NCBI RefSeq assembly: GCF_025245835.1
Contig: NZ_JAOBWS010000001.1
Span: 62,001-126,000 of the forward strand
DNA: 64,000 nt
Reading direction: 5' to 3'
Origin: Rheinheimera sp. 4Y26
GTDB taxonomy: Bacteria; Pseudomonadota; Gammaproteobacteria; Enterobacterales; Alteromonadaceae
Made by a program: the position numbers and the translations under genes. This document shows positions 45,391-55,071 of this stretch, one piece after another. How positions within the stretch are numbered: position 1 is the first letter of the stretch; each line of letters begins with the position of its first letter. Under the pieces are notes generated by a model. It searched no databases, was not told the DNA's origin, and saw only the letters and a list, made by a program, of their open reading frames with translations.

Positions 45391-45450
45391 ATTCGCACCA
45401 GCAGAGCTGGGCATTTTTTGTATCAGATAACCGACAGAGTTATTCGCTAA

Positions 45451-45543
45451 ATGAATTTTACAAACAACCTGAACATTATTGTGGTCCTCGTCGTGGTGAT
45501 TATTAGTCGCCGCGGGGGCTGCCGTTTGGGTTTTAGAAAGTAG
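45451..45543 (+). CDS. ilvL: ilv operon leader peptide
   Basis: 30-aa frame starting ATG 45451 and ending TAG 45541. Residues 7-18 read LNIIVVLVVVII: four Ile, six Val and two Leu in twelve codons, the hallmark of a branched-chain amino-acid attenuation leader (regulated amino acids Ile, Val, Leu). It is followed at once by an attenuator hairpin and then ilvG, as in enterobacterial ilvGMEDA. The ribosome site is weak (GAG at about 11 nt). Function by known analogy: ribosome stalling at the Ile/Val/Leu codons when charged tRNAs are low would prevent terminator formation. Confidence 0.9.
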   Translation: MNFTNNLNIIVVLVVVIISRRGGCRLGFRK

Positions 45544-45561
45544 AAAAAACCAGACACCAGC

Positions 45562-45600
45562 AAAACCCCCGCACCGCAAGGTCCGGGGGTTTTGTCGTTT
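45562..45600 (+). terminator. ilv attenuator terminator
   Basis: Stem AAAACCCCCG-c-ACC / GGT-c-CGGGGGTTTT (45562-45575, 45580-45593) with loop GCAA and a T-rich tail, located 19 bp after the ilvL stop and 130 bp before ilvG. The arms lie so that a competing antiterminator could form with leader sequence, but that alternative pairing was not computed. Confidence 0.88.
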
Positions 45601-45729
45601 CAGGCCCCCGGAAAATGCAACACAGCGGGTTGTTCGCCCGACAAAAAGCGAACAAAGCTGGATAACGGCTGTAACAACAAGCGAAAAAACGCCTGGTTAC
45701 AGCAGCAAAAAGCACAAGAGGATGGAGTT

Positions 45730-47400
45730 ATGACGGGCGCAGAATTGGTGGTTAAATTGTTAGCAGAACACGGCGTGGATAGCATTTTTGGCTACCCGGG
45801 CGGCGCTATTATGCCAATTTACGACGCGCTCTATCAAAGCCCGGTCAAACACTACCTGTGCCGTCACGAACAAGGCGGTGCTTTTTCTGCCATAGGTTAT
45901 GCCCGTGCCTCCGGCAAAACCGGTGTTTGTATGGCTACTTCCGGCCCTGGTGCAACCAACTTAATTACCTCTTTGGCCGACGCTTTGCTCGATTCTGTGC
46001 CAGTGGTAGCTATTACCGGCCAGGTGTCGCAGGCTGTTGCCGGCACCGACGCTTTTCAGGAAGTGGATGTATTGGGTTTGTCGTTAACTGTGACCAAACA
46101 CAGCTTTTTAGTGAAAAACGTGGCGGACTTAGCCGACACTTTGCGTGCTGCTTTTGCGCTGGCCCAAAGCGGCCGGCCTGGCCCTGTGCTGGTGGATATT
46201 CCCAAAGACGTGCAGCTGGCGGCAGTGGAGTACCAACCACCGTTGCAACTGGCCGCTGCGCAACAAACTGACGCTTTGCCACAACAGCAGCTGCAGCTGG
46301 CGCGCACTTTAATTCAAAACGCCAAAAAACCAATGGCTTATATTGGCGGTGGTGTGCATATGGCCGGCGCTCTGGCTGAGCTGAACGAGTTTTTAACAGC
46401 CACCGGTATGCCAAGCGTCACCACCTTAAAAGCCATGGGATCTGTGGATAAACACAACCCTTATTATTTAAGTATGCTGGGTATGCACGGCACTCAGGCC
46501 GCCAATTTGGCAGTGCAACAATGTGATTTATTGGTCTGTTTGGGCGCCCGTTTTGATGACAGGGTAACGGGCAACCTGAAAAAGTTTGCGCCTGAAGCCA
46601 AAGTGATTCATATCGATATAGATCCAGCCGAAATCAACAAGTTACGTTTTGCCGACTGCGCCATGCTGGGCGATTTAAAGTTGTTATTGCCGCAAATGGC
46701 CGTGGCAACCGCCATTCAGCCATGGCAACAACATTGCCAACAACTCAAACAACAACACGGCTGGCGTTATGACCATCCGGGCGAGCGGATTTACGCGCCG
46801 CTGCTGTTAAAACAACTGAGTGAACGCATGCCCGACAACTCAGTGGTGAGTTGTGATGTAGGCCAGCACCAGATGTGGGTGGCGCAGCATATGAGCTTTA
46901 ACACACCACGCAACCATTTAAGCAGTGGTGGTTTAGGCACCATGGGTTTTGGTTTGCCGGCTGCCATTGGCGCTAAAATCTCCCGCCCAACAGACACCTC
47001 CATTGTGGTGAGCGGTGACGGCTCTTTTATGATGAATGTGCAGGAACTTGCCACCATCAAACGTTTTCGTTTGCCGGTAAAAATTGTGGTGATCGACAAC
47101 CAGCGCCTTGGCATGGTGCGCCAGTGGCAACAGCTGTTTTTTGATGGCCGTTACAGCGAAACCGATTTATCCGACAACCCGGATTTTGTGTCTTTAGCCG
47201 CTGCTTTTGCCATTCCTGGCCATAGCATCAGCCGCAAAGACGAAGTAGCAGGCGCGCTGGACGCTATGTTCACCTGGCCTGGCCCTTATTTATTGCATGT
47301 AAAAATTGATGAAAACGACAACGTCTGGCCTTTGGTACCACCAGGCGCTGCCAACCAGGACATGATCACTACAATGCCAACACAGGAGGCCGCCCAATGA
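45730..47400 (+). CDS. ilvG: Acetolactate synthase II large (catalytic) subunit
   Basis: 556 aa (E. coli IlvG 548 aa). ThDP/FAD enzyme condensing pyruvate with pyruvate or 2-ketobutyrate. N-terminal [15 protein letters not shown], catalytic E47 in [11 protein letters not shown]/middle domain ([15 protein letters not shown]), C-terminal ThDP-Mg motif starting [16 protein letters not shown] through [12 protein letters not shown]. The ATG at 45730 follows AGGATGGAG; the open frame further upstream runs through the attenuator and is not coding. IlvG rather than IlvB/I is indicated by the 88-aa IlvM-type partner. Overlaps ilvM by 4 bp. Confidence 0.96.
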   Translation: MTGAELVVKLLAEHGVDSIFGYPGGAIMPIYDALYQSPVKHYLCRHEQGGAFSAIGYARASGKTGVCMATSGPGATNLITSLADALLDSVPVVAITGQVSQAVAGTDAFQEVDVLGLSLTVTKHSFLVKNVADLADTLRAAFALAQSGRPGPVLVDIPKDVQLAAVEYQPPLQLAAAQQTDALPQQQLQLARTLIQNAKKPMAYIGGGVHMAGALAELNEFLTATGMPSVTTLKAMGSVDKHNPYYLSMLGMHGTQAANLAVQQCDLLVCLGARFDDRVTGNLKKFAPEAKVIHIDIDPAEINKLRFADCAMLGDLKLLLPQMAVATAIQPWQQHCQQLKQQHGWRYDHPGERIYAPLLLKQLSERMPDNSVVSCDVGQHQMWVAQHMSFNTPRNHLSSGGLGTMGFGLPAAIGAKISRPTDTSIVVSGDGSFMMNVQELATIKRFRLPVKIVVIDNQRLGMVRQWQQLFFDGRYSETDLSDNPDFVSLAAAFAIPGHSISRKDEVAGALDAMFTWPGPYLLHVKIDENDNVWPLVPPGAANQDMITTMPTQEAAQ

Positions 47401-47663
47401 GCGCACAACACAGATTAACGATTCAAACCGGTTTGGAAGTTGTAGCACTGGAGCGGTTATTACAGGTCACCCGTTACCGCGGTTTTCAGCTTTGTGGTAT
47501 GGAAATGAAACCGCTGGCCGACCACAGTGGTTTACTGGTGACGTTAAATATTCAAAGTGACAAACCTATCAGCCTGCTGACGGCACAGCTGAATAAGTTA
47601 TACGATGTACAGCAGCTGGAGCTGCATGAAACCAGCGCGGTAAATGCAGCTTTAAGTGCCTGA
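47397..47663 (+). CDS. ilvM: Acetolactate synthase II small (regulatory) subunit
   Basis: 88-aa ACT-domain protein; length and sequence ([22 protein letters not shown] ... [17 protein letters not shown]) fit IlvM. Start overlaps the ilvG stop (ATGA). Needed for full activity of IlvG; IlvM-type subunits are generally little sensitive to valine. Confidence 0.93.
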   Translation: MSAQHRLTIQTGLEVVALERLLQVTRYRGFQLCGMEMKPLADHSGLLVTLNIQSDKPISLLTAQLNKLYDVQQLELHETSAVNAALSA

Positions 47664-47679
47664 TTAAACACAATAACGA

Positions 47680-47699
47680 CCAGCCCCATGATGGGCTGG
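47680..47699 (+). other. Hairpin between ilvM and ilvD
   Basis: CCAGCCC (47680-47686) / GGGCTGG (47693-47699) with a 6-nt loop in a 178-bp gap. No U-tract; probably an operon-internal processing or stabilising structure. E. coli has ilvE in this position; here the gap has no gene. Confidence 0.5.
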
Positions 47700-47841
47700 C
47701 GATAATAAAAATCCGGATCAGCTCATTCAAACAATGATGATTTGGATAACAACCAAGTGGCCCTGAACCAAACTAACAATTGCTGACGCGCCTTAAACAA
47801 ACGTCAGCGCCAATTAAAAAAGAAATGCAGGAGTAAACCGC

Positions 47842-49695
47842 ATGCCTAAATTACGTTCAGCCACCACCACCGAAGGCCGCAATATGGCGGGCGCCCGCGC
47901 TTTATGGCGCGCTACCGGCGTGAAAGACACCGACTTTGGTAAACCCATTATTGCGGTGGTGAACTCTTTTACCCAATTTGTGCCAGGCCATGTGCATTTA
48001 CGCGATCTCGGTAAATTAGTAGCCGAAGCCATTGAAGCGGCCGGTGGCATTGCCAAAGAATTTAATACCATTGCCATTGATGACGGCATTGCCATGGGCC
48101 ACGGCGGCATGTTGTACAGCCTGCCGTCGCGCGAAATTATTGCCGACTCGGTGGAATATATGGTGAACGGCCACTGCGCCGACGCCATGGTCTGTATTTC
48201 CAACTGCGACAAAATTACCCCTGGCATGCTCATGGCCGCTTTGCGCCTTAATATTCCGGCTATTTTTGTGTCGGGCGGGCCTATGGAAGCAGGTAAAACC
48301 AAGCTGTCTGATCAAATTATCAAACTCGACTTAGTCGATGCCATGGTGTCGGCTGCTAACCCCAATGTGTCGGACGAAGACAGCGAAAAAATTGAAAAAA
48401 GCGCCTGTCCTACTTGTGGCTCCTGCTCGGGCATGTTTACCGCGAACTCAATGAATTGTTTAGTGGAAGCTTTGGGTTTAGGCCAACCGGGCAATGGCTC
48501 TATGCTGGCCACCCATAGCGACCGCAAAGCGCTGTTTATCAGCGCCGGCGAACGTATTATGGAGTTATGCAACCGCTGGTATAAAAACGATGATGTGAGC
48601 GCCCTGCCACGCTCTATCGCCAATAAAACCGCTTTTGAAAACGCCATGATGCTGGATATCGCCATGGGCGGCTCTACCAATACAGTTCTGCATTTACTGG
48701 CCGCCGCTATTGAAGCCAAAGTGGACTTTGGCATGAACGATATCGACCGCCTGTCGCGCATTGTGCCGCATTTATCCAAAGTGGCGCCAAGCACGCAAAA
48801 ATACCATATGGAAGATGTACATAGAGCGGGTGGTGTTATTGCCATTCTGGCCGAATTACAACGCGCCGGTTTAGTAAACCCGGATACACCTCATGTGGCC
48901 GGCAGCTCTTTGGGCGATGTGTTGGCGCGTTACGACATAATGACGACGCAAGACGAAGCGGTAAAAGACTTCTACCGCGCCGGCCCTGCCGGTATCCGCA
49001 CCACTCAGGCATTTTCACAAAGTTGCCGTTATCCAACGCTGGACGATGACCGCAAAGAAGGTTGTATCAGAAGTAAAGAACACGCTTATTCGCAGGACGG
49101 CGGTTTGGCCGTGCTGTACGGCAACTTAGCGCCGAATGGCTGTATTGTAAAAACCGCTGGTGTGGATAAAGACAACCTGACCTTTTATGGTGTGGCCCGT
49201 ATTTTTGAAAGCCAGGACGATGCAGTTTCAGCGATCCTCGCAGGCCGTGTAGTGGCCGGTGATGTAGTGATTATTCGTTACGAAGGGCCAAAAGGCGGCC
49301 CTGGTATGCAGGAAATGTTGTATCCAACCAGTTATTTAAAGTCGATGGGGCTGGGCAAAGCCTGTGCGCTCATTACCGACGGCCGTTTCTCCGGCGGCAC
49401 TTCGGGTTTATCCATTGGCCACGTGTCACCGGAAGCGGCCAGCGGCGGTGCTATTGCGCTGGTGCAGGACGGCGATGGCATTGATATCGATATTCCAAAC
49501 CGCAGCATTCAAATCCGCATCAGCGACGCTGAATTACAAAAGCGGCGTGAAGCGATGGAAGCCAAAGGCAAACTGGCGTGGAAACCGGTGGACCGCGTGC
49601 GCGAAGTAAGCCCGGCGCTCAAAGCCTACGCCATGCTGGCAAGCAGCGCCGATAAAGGTGCAGTGCGGGATTTATCAAAGCTGGATGAATTATGA
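47842..49695 (+). CDS. ilvD: Dihydroxy-acid dehydratase
   Basis: 617 aa (E. coli 616 aa). Fe-S dehydratase producing the 2-keto acids of valine and isoleucine. Cluster cysteines seen in [11 protein letters not shown] and [18 protein letters not shown]; later [22 protein letters not shown] and [25 protein letters not shown] precedes the ATG. It overlaps ilvA by 4 bp (ATGA). Confidence 0.97.
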   Translation: MPKLRSATTTEGRNMAGARALWRATGVKDTDFGKPIIAVVNSFTQFVPGHVHLRDLGKLVAEAIEAAGGIAKEFNTIAIDDGIAMGHGGMLYSLPSREIIADSVEYMVNGHCADAMVCISNCDKITPGMLMAALRLNIPAIFVSGGPMEAGKTKLSDQIIKLDLVDAMVSAANPNVSDEDSEKIEKSACPTCGSCSGMFTANSMNCLVEALGLGQPGNGSMLATHSDRKALFISAGERIMELCNRWYKNDDVSALPRSIANKTAFENAMMLDIAMGGSTNTVLHLLAAAIEAKVDFGMNDIDRLSRIVPHLSKVAPSTQKYHMEDVHRAGGVIAILAELQRAGLVNPDTPHVAGSSLGDVLARYDIMTTQDEAVKDFYRAGPAGIRTTQAFSQSCRYPTLDDDRKEGCIRSKEHAYSQDGGLAVLYGNLAPNGCIVKTAGVDKDNLTFYGVARIFESQDDAVSAILAGRVVAGDVVIIRYEGPKGGPGMQEMLYPTSYLKSMGLGKACALITDGRFSGGTSGLSIGHVSPEAASGGAIALVQDGDGIDIDIPNRSIQIRISDAELQKRREAMEAKGKLAWKPVDRVREVSPALKAYAMLASSADKGAVRDLSKLDEL

Positions 49696-51434
49696 GTCAG
49701 GCCGTTTTAAAAACTGTAGTGCCGGAGACCACAGCAGCTCCCTTAACGGAAACAGCGGCTGAGGCTGTGGTGAACGCCGGGCGCGCCGCGGCAACTGCAC
49801 AATCAGTCGCTGGGCAGGCCGATACGCCAGCCAGCAGCCGCAACCCGGCTTATCCAACAAGCGCAATCAACGACAGTGAAGCGCAGGCGCTGCAACAGCA
49901 GTATTTACGCGAAATTTTATTGTCGCCTGTGTATCAGGCGGCGGTAGAAACGCCGCTGCAAGCCATGCCAAAACTGGCGCAGCGCCTTGGCCATCATGTT
50001 TGGTTAAAGCGGGAAGATCATCAGCCGGTGTATTCTTTTAAGCTCAGGGGTGCTTTTCATAAACTGCATAAAGTGGCGCAAGCCCATAAGGCGAGCACGG
50101 CGGCTGCTCCTGATAAAGGCGCGGCAGCGCCGAGTGTAATATGCGCCTCCGCTGGCAATCACGCTCAGGGTGTAGCCATGTCGGCCAGCAAGCTTGGCCT
50201 CAACGCCACTATTGTGATGCCCATTACCACGCCGGAAATTAAAGTGGCGGCAGTAAAAGCCCGTGGTGGCCAGGTGCTGCTGCACGGCACCGCTTTTGAT
50301 GAAGCCAACCGTTTTGCCATTGAATTGGCGGCCACCCAGGGCGCTGTTTATATTCCGCCTTTTGACGACGCCGATGTAATTGCTGGTCAGGGCACTGTCG
50401 CCAAAGAACTCCTCACCCAACACAATAAACTGGACGCGGTATTTATTCCGGTTGGTGGTGGTGGTTTGCTGGCGGGTATGGCGGTGTATATCAAAGCGGT
50501 ATTGCCCAATGTGCGGGTGATTGGGGTAGAGCCAGACGACGCCAACTGTTTGGAAGTGGCGATGCTCAACGGCGCACCGGTAACTTTGCCGCGGGTAGGC
50601 TTATTTGCCGATGGTGTAGCGGTTAAACGTATCGGCACCGAGAACTTTAAGTTAGCGCAGCTCTATTGTGACGATGTGGTCACTGTCTCCAGCGACGAAA
50701 TTTGTGCGGCCATAAAAGATATTTTTGAAGACTTGCGCGCAGTAGCAGAACCGGCCGGTGCTTTGGCTTTAGCGGGCTTAAAAAAATACGCTGCTAAGGC
50801 CGACCATAGCCAGAACTTTGCTGCTGTGCTTTCCGGCGCAAACCTGAATTTTGATACTTTACGTTATGTGTCAGAACGTTGTGAGCTGGGCGAGAAAAAA
50901 GAAGCGGTATTTGCCGTCACTATTCCGGAAGAAAAAGGCAGTTTCCGCCGTTTCTGCGAAACCCTGGGCGGCCGTGCTATTACCGAGTTTAACTACCGTT
51001 ATGCCAGTGATAATAAAGCGCATATTTTTGTGGGCATTAAGCTTCGAAACGGCGCGGAAGAGCTGCAACAGGTGAATCAGGCGCTCTCCAACGCGGGCTA
51101 CGACTATCAGGATTTATCCGACGATGAGCTGGCCAAACTGCATGTGCGTTATATGGTGGGCGGTATGCCACCGCGTTTAGTGAACGAGCAGCTGTATCAG
51201 TTTAACTTCCCGGAATACCCAGGCGCTTTAATGAACTTCCTCAATACCTTAGGCGAAAAATGGAATATCACTTTATTTCATTATCGCAACCATGGCGCTG
51301 CTACGGGTGATGTATTGGCGGGCTTTGAAATTGCCGACCCATCCGAGATTGAAGGCCATTTGGATGCGCTGGGTTATCCCTATCAGCTGGTGACGGGCAA
51401 TAAATCTTATCAGACGTTTTTAACGGCTGGGTGA
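49692..51434 (+). CDS. ilvA: Threonine ammonia-lyase, biosynthetic (threonine deaminase)
   Basis: 580 aa, longer than E. coli IlvA (514 aa). PLP lysine K117 in [27 protein letters not shown]-type loop ([14 protein letters not shown]); C-terminal pair of ACT-like regulatory domains (from about residue 400: [23 protein letters not shown] ...) that bind isoleucine as feedback inhibitor in this family. It makes 2-ketobutyrate for isoleucine. Two additions explain the length: an Ala/Thr/Val-rich N-terminal extension of about 60-70 residues, likely disordered, and a low-complexity insert [15 protein letters not shown] before [10 protein letters not shown]. Final gene of the ilv operon. Confidence 0.95.
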   Translation: MSQAVLKTVVPETTAAPLTETAAEAVVNAGRAAATAQSVAGQADTPASSRNPAYPTSAINDSEAQALQQQYLREILLSPVYQAAVETPLQAMPKLAQRLGHHVWLKREDHQPVYSFKLRGAFHKLHKVAQAHKASTAAAPDKGAAAPSVICASAGNHAQGVAMSASKLGLNATIVMPITTPEIKVAAVKARGGQVLLHGTAFDEANRFAIELAATQGAVYIPPFDDADVIAGQGTVAKELLTQHNKLDAVFIPVGGGGLLAGMAVYIKAVLPNVRVIGVEPDDANCLEVAMLNGAPVTLPRVGLFADGVAVKRIGTENFKLAQLYCDDVVTVSSDEICAAIKDIFEDLRAVAEPAGALALAGLKKYAAKADHSQNFAAVLSGANLNFDTLRYVSERCELGEKKEAVFAVTIPEEKGSFRRFCETLGGRAITEFNYRYASDNKAHIFVGIKLRNGAEELQQVNQALSNAGYDYQDLSDDELAKLHVRYMVGGMPPRLVNEQLYQFNFPEYPGALMNFLNTLGEKWNITLFHYRNHGAATGDVLAGFEIADPSEIEGHLDALGYPYQLVTGNKSYQTFLTAG

Positions 51435-51514
51435 TTGCACAGTGATGATGCGGTGATGACGCAGTGATTGCCCAATAGTGGCGAAATTACGGCACAGCTG
51501 CTGATGTAATGATT

Positions 51515-51543
51515 AAAAAGCGCAACTCAGGTTGCGCTTTTTT
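51515..51543 (+). terminator. Terminator of the ilvLGMDA operon
   Basis: AAAAAGCGCAAC (51515-51526), TCAG loop, GTTGCGCTTTTTT (51531-51543): a 12-bp stem with a terminal T-run. Confidence 0.93.
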
Positions 51544-51665
51544 GTGTCTGTTTGGCGAGGGGGGTTGTTTAAAAGCTGAATTCTAAAGCGTTGGTTGTGT
51601 GCTTTTGCTGGTGAAGTGCTTTTGGGTTTTGCCACTGTTGGTGCTAAAGCGCGACTGTGGCGAAC

Positions 51666-51750
51666 CCAACAACCGGCAACAACTGCGTTCGCCCGTTCGC
51701 GCCTCCCGCGCTCACTTTTGAATGCTCACTTCGCTGCTGCCGGTTGTTGG
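51666..51750. repeat. 13-bp inverted repeat pair around a GC-rich 59-bp spacer
   Basis: CCAACAACCGGCA (51666-51678) and its exact complement TGCCGGTTGTTGG (51738-51750). The 85-bp unit has a GC-rich interior unlike the AT-rich gene beside it and marks the left edge of the accessory block. A folded recombination site or a REP-like element are possible; integron attC consensus is met only on the left arm. Confidence 0.6.
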
Positions 51751-51818
51751 TGATGTTCAGATACCTGTGTAGTCAAAGTGCAAGACCTGACCTGGAAGGA
51801 TCCTATTGAAATTTTGGG

Positions 51819-53819
51819 TCACACCGCTCCCTCTAAGTCATGTTCAATAGATTCCATGCACAATCTAAAATAAGCGAACTGCTCTTTGGTTATATCTTTC
51901 GCATGAGCATCGTGTCTAGATGTGTTAATAAACTCTAATTGACGGAATGCATCTTGTCGCGTTTTGTCAAAGGAGTTGGAAAATATATTCCAGTGTTTGG
52001 ATATTATTTTTGATAAATCAGAAAAATATATTTCACTTTTTGATGCATTAAATAACTCATCGTATGAAAGGCAGGATAATTCATTTTTTCTCTTTCCGCC
52101 AAATATGTTTAATACTTCTTCCTTTGCTTTTGTTGCTCCTAAATTAGCCTTTAGAAGTATTTTTATTAGCTTTCTCAGTTTGACCTCAGCGGAGTTTCTC
52201 CTCTTCGATATCTCATCCCACATTTCATCTTGCGAATGACATATTTTTTTGTACTTTGATTGTCTTATTATATAGTCTTTTATGGAGTCTATGTTGAAAT
52301 CATAAGATTCTCTTTCTTTTTTTAGTATGCCATAGCCAACAAGGTGCGAGGTGTATGACGGGTGTGATGCTGCAAATGCTAAAAAATTATCGATATCATC
52401 ATTTGCGAGCATTGTCAGCATGTCGTATTCATCTGGATAGGACTCCTTTAATACTCCCATTATCATTTCAAGATAGCTTGAGTGATCGGAGATAAATTTA
52501 TCTCTACCTTGCTTGTAAGCGATTCTTCCAACTTCAACGGGCCGCTCCTGTTCTGTAACCTCTTTTGCAATAAGGCTGCAGACATGTCTCATTAAAAATG
52601 GATGACCTCCAAAATCTTCAGTCAGCTTTGCGTAAAGTGACTCGTCGAATTGAATTCCCATTCTTTTTCCAAGCTTTCTAGTCATTTCCCTCGTATCTTT
52701 AACGTCAAAGCCAGGTATGTAGTAAGGATTAAAATGATTAAAAATTGGATTGTCGACATTATCAATTTTTGGTGTTTCAATACACGTTGGATTCGTGCCA
52801 ACGATCAAATATGCTATAAGATTTGAGTTCCTTTGAAATATTGATCTTATTGTTTGCCAAAATAATGCAAAATCTTTTTCATTACACCAATTGCTGGCTG
52901 GGGCGGTATTTCTGGATATGTTTTCTATTTCATCAAATATGATGAATACTGGTGTGTTTGTTATCCTTTTACAAGATTTGAAAAATGATTCTGTAAGGGG
53001 TGAAGCATTCTTATTTGAAAATTCCTCTTCATTAGGTAATTCTATGTTCAGTTTTAGCGTTTCGTTAATTGTTTTGCACATGTGGTGTAGCGCTTCGTTC
53101 CAGCTGCGTTGATTAAATGCAGTGTCTTGACAGTCTATTACCCCAGAACTTATGCCTTCCTTGGATAAGTTTCTAACGATGCCATTTATTAATGATGTTT
53201 TGCCTGTTTTTCTAAGACCAAAAACCCCAGCGTTTTCACCACTTTTTAATCTGTTTATTAATTCTTGAATTAAATCCGCTCTTCCAAAAAAATATATGTC
53301 TTTCTTTAGAGGTGCCTCAAAAGCAAAGAGATCACGAGTGTAAAAATATTTTCTGAATCTGTTTCTGAAGAAGAATGAATCTTTAATATTCGAAAGTTCA
53401 TTGTATGAAAAAGGTATTATAACCTGGGTCTCCGGTTCGTTTTTTATTAAGTCGCTGATGGAGTTCTCAATGTTCTCATCGGCGCTAACTAAAACGTTAC
53501 ATATTTTTTCAATTCTCAAGGAGGAATGTTTTTTTGCTACATATTCGAATACATCTAGTGTTCGTGCTTGAATTGTTTCATATGGGCTGAAAACAACTAT
53601 TATCTCTCTATCTAAGTTAAACATGTCTCCATATATTTCTGTGGGACTTATTATTATATACTTATACTCGCTGTTGTATCCTAGCTTTATTTTTTCGCCA
53701 CCATTGGTTACATAAAACTCCTTGGATAGGCTTTCTATAGCTATTTTCTCTGATTCAGTAAAGTGAGCGTCTTTAAATAATATGTGTTTTCCAGGGTATA
53801 CTTTTCCGTTAGTTGTCAT
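51819..53819 (-). CDS. STAND-like NTPase with HEPN-like C-terminus, predicted defence protein
   Basis: 666 aa, strongly AT-rich relative to both flanks. ATG 53819 (MTTNGKVYPG) is chosen because AGGA lies 8 nt upstream; an upstream in-frame ATG at 53870 has no ribosome site. Domains: N-terminal about 165 residues of unknown sensor-like type (EIIVVFSPYETIQARTLDVF); NTPase with Walker A GLRKTGKTS (201-209) and Walker B VFIIFDEIENI (about 291-301), then IVGTNPTC, GGHPFLMRHVCSLIA and a winged-helix-like part, as in STAND/AAA-like ATPases; C-terminal 150 residues resembling Swt1-type HEPN, with a late RHDAH motif (R635, H639), close to the HEPN RxNase Rx4-6H but one residue shorter. HEPN domains are commonly RNases. 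A role in anti-phage or stress-triggered RNA cleavage is inferred. Confidence 0.65.
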   Translation of the reverse strand: MTTNGKVYPGKHILFKDAHFTESEKIAIESLSKEFYVTNGGEKIKLGYNSEYKYIIISPTEIYGDMFNLDREIIVVFSPYETIQARTLDVFEYVAKKHSSLRIEKICNVLVSADENIENSISDLIKNEPETQVIIPFSYNELSNIKDSFFFRNRFRKYFYTRDLFAFEAPLKKDIYFFGRADLIQELINRLKSGENAGVFGLRKTGKTSLINGIVRNLSKEGISSGVIDCQDTAFNQRSWNEALHHMCKTINETLKLNIELPNEEEFSNKNASPLTESFFKSCKRITNTPVFIIFDEIENISRNTAPASNWCNEKDFALFWQTIRSIFQRNSNLIAYLIVGTNPTCIETPKIDNVDNPIFNHFNPYYIPGFDVKDTREMTRKLGKRMGIQFDESLYAKLTEDFGGHPFLMRHVCSLIAKEVTEQERPVEVGRIAYKQGRDKFISDHSSYLEMIMGVLKESYPDEYDMLTMLANDDIDNFLAFAASHPSYTSHLVGYGILKKERESYDFNIDSIKDYIIRQSKYKKICHSQDEMWDEISKRRNSAEVKLRKLIKILLKANLGATKAKEEVLNIFGGKRKNELSCLSYDELFNASKSEIYFSDLSKIISKHWNIFSNSFDKTRQDAFRQLEFINTSRHDAHAKDITKEQFAYFRLCMESIEHDLEGAV

Positions 53820-53942
53820 GGAGTGATCCTTTAGTTTTTTTGAAAAAATGGAAGTGCCTTTCCTTTTCATAGATCAATTTGGAATTGAAAAAAGAGGAAT
53901 ATGTCACTTTGTATAATTTACTCAACAAATTACCGAATGTAT

Positions 53943-54623
53943 TTAAAGCGTCATCTCCACAATTTTTTTATCAAAGTACTGCACTTTGGTGTCATGCAGC
54001 TGCAGTGCCTGTGCTTTGATAAGCCTTTGTAACACAGCTTCGGCATGGGCTTTGTGCTCACCAAGTTTACTTTTGATGCTATTAATCAGCGTTGTATCTT
54101 TGCTTGGTCTGTTGTTTTTGTAGGTGACGAGGTGCGCGCAATAGAGCTTAACCAGCGGCGCGACCATATCTTTTACCTGGTGAGGTACGGCGCTTTCAGT
54201 ACTCGGCAGAGCGACGGGTTTATGCTCACAGCGCATACCCAAACGTTCCGCACTGCGTTGTTGGCTTTTTAATAAATTCACCACATGATCCAGGTCTTGA
54301 TCGTCCGACATAATGACAAAATGCGCTTGTTCGGGCAGTTGTGACATCAACATACCGGCGTAAAAGCTGATGCCAAAATCGGCGGCGTTTTTGCCGTTAT
54401 TGGTCATGCGGAAAATTTTCAACTGCGCTTTATTAATGGTGTCGTTCAGTGGCATCAGCCAATCAATAGGAATGCGGGCGTTGGACTGGGCGTAACAAAT
54501 CACCACCAAATGGTATTCGTTGAGAATCTTTGGTAATTCATTGATTTGTTTTGGATAGTTTTCCAAATCAACCAGCAGTACTTTTGCATTGTTCTGCGGT
54601 AATGTTGCCAGGTTAAGTTCCAT
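53943..54623 (-). CDS. NYN/PIN-like nuclease-domain protein
   Basis: 226 aa. N-terminal Rossmann-like PIN/NYN domain: VLLVDLENYP (D19, E21, N22), NGKNAADFGISFYAG (D82), FVIMSDDQDLDHVVNLLKS (D107, D108, D110). These acidic residues fit the metal site of NYN-type RNases (compare VDxEN ... ADxxL ... SxDxDF). The C-terminal 75 residues (RPSKDTTLINSIKSKLGEHKAHAEAVLQRLIKAQAL) look like a winged-helix nucleic-acid-binding domain. GAGG lies 7 nt before the ATG. It is upstream of, and on the same strand as, the STAND-HEPN gene (123-bp gap), so the two may be cotranscribed. Confidence 0.75.
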   Translation of the reverse strand: MELNLATLPQNNAKVLLVDLENYPKQINELPKILNEYHLVVICYAQSNARIPIDWLMPLNDTINKAQLKIFRMTNNGKNAADFGISFYAGMLMSQLPEQAHFVIMSDDQDLDHVVNLLKSQQRSAERLGMRCEHKPVALPSTESAVPHQVKDMVAPLVKLYCAHLVTYKNNRPSKDTTLINSIKSKLGEHKAHAEAVLQRLIKAQALQLHDTKVQYFDKKIVEMTL

Positions 54624-55071
54624 CTTTTCCTCTGTTACAGTTCAGGCTGTAGACTGCATATGCTTCCGGTAAAACAGTTAAATCAGGCATACCAGCCTGT
54701 AGTTACAGAGAAATAAAGAAGATATTAAGCGGGACAATTAATGGCGGTAGCGCCAAAAACCTAAACTGCCAAACTTCCTTTTCCGGCAACTTCGTTACAG
54801 TGGTAACTTGTGAATAAGCAACTTAAAACAGTGGTCTCTAAACGGCAAGCACTTTTTCGGGACTAACTCTAAAAGGAACAGCCAATTTAAGCCCAGGCGC
54901 TGTTAGCTCGTCGTTCTAAAAAACCTTTATGTTTGAGTGGCCTGTCTTTTTGTCATTGCCGTGACAACTTTTTTCTATTACGTAATGGTTGATTTTTTAT
55001 TATTATCTGGTTAATTTGTGCCGGTTATTTTCCGCAAACAGCAACATTCGCTCGTTCAGTTACAGGTTTTT
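54624..55071. other. Intergenic region holding direct-repeat copy 1
   Basis: Roughly 450 bp between the reverse NYN gene and the forward membrane-protein gene. Positions 54719-54870 carry copy 1 of the long repeat. No gene seen. An AT-rich stretch (54965-55015) just before the membrane gene probably contains its promoter. Confidence 0.45.
54719..54870 (+). repeat. Imperfect direct repeat, copy 1
   Basis: About 150 bp, starting gaagatattaagcggga and continuing through aaacctaaactgccaaactt to acggcaagcactttttcggga. It matches 55752-55910 closely in the left half and more loosely, with indels, in the right half. Confidence 0.8.

Larger units (their letters stand above)
51435..51818. other. 384-bp boundary between the ilv operon and AT-rich accessory DNA
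   Basis: Contains the ilv terminator (51515-51543) and a 13-bp inverted repeat pair at 51666-51750 listed separately. No gene seen. The composition shift into the AT-rich ATPase gene takes place within about 100 bp to the right of the inverted repeat. Confidence 0.5.
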
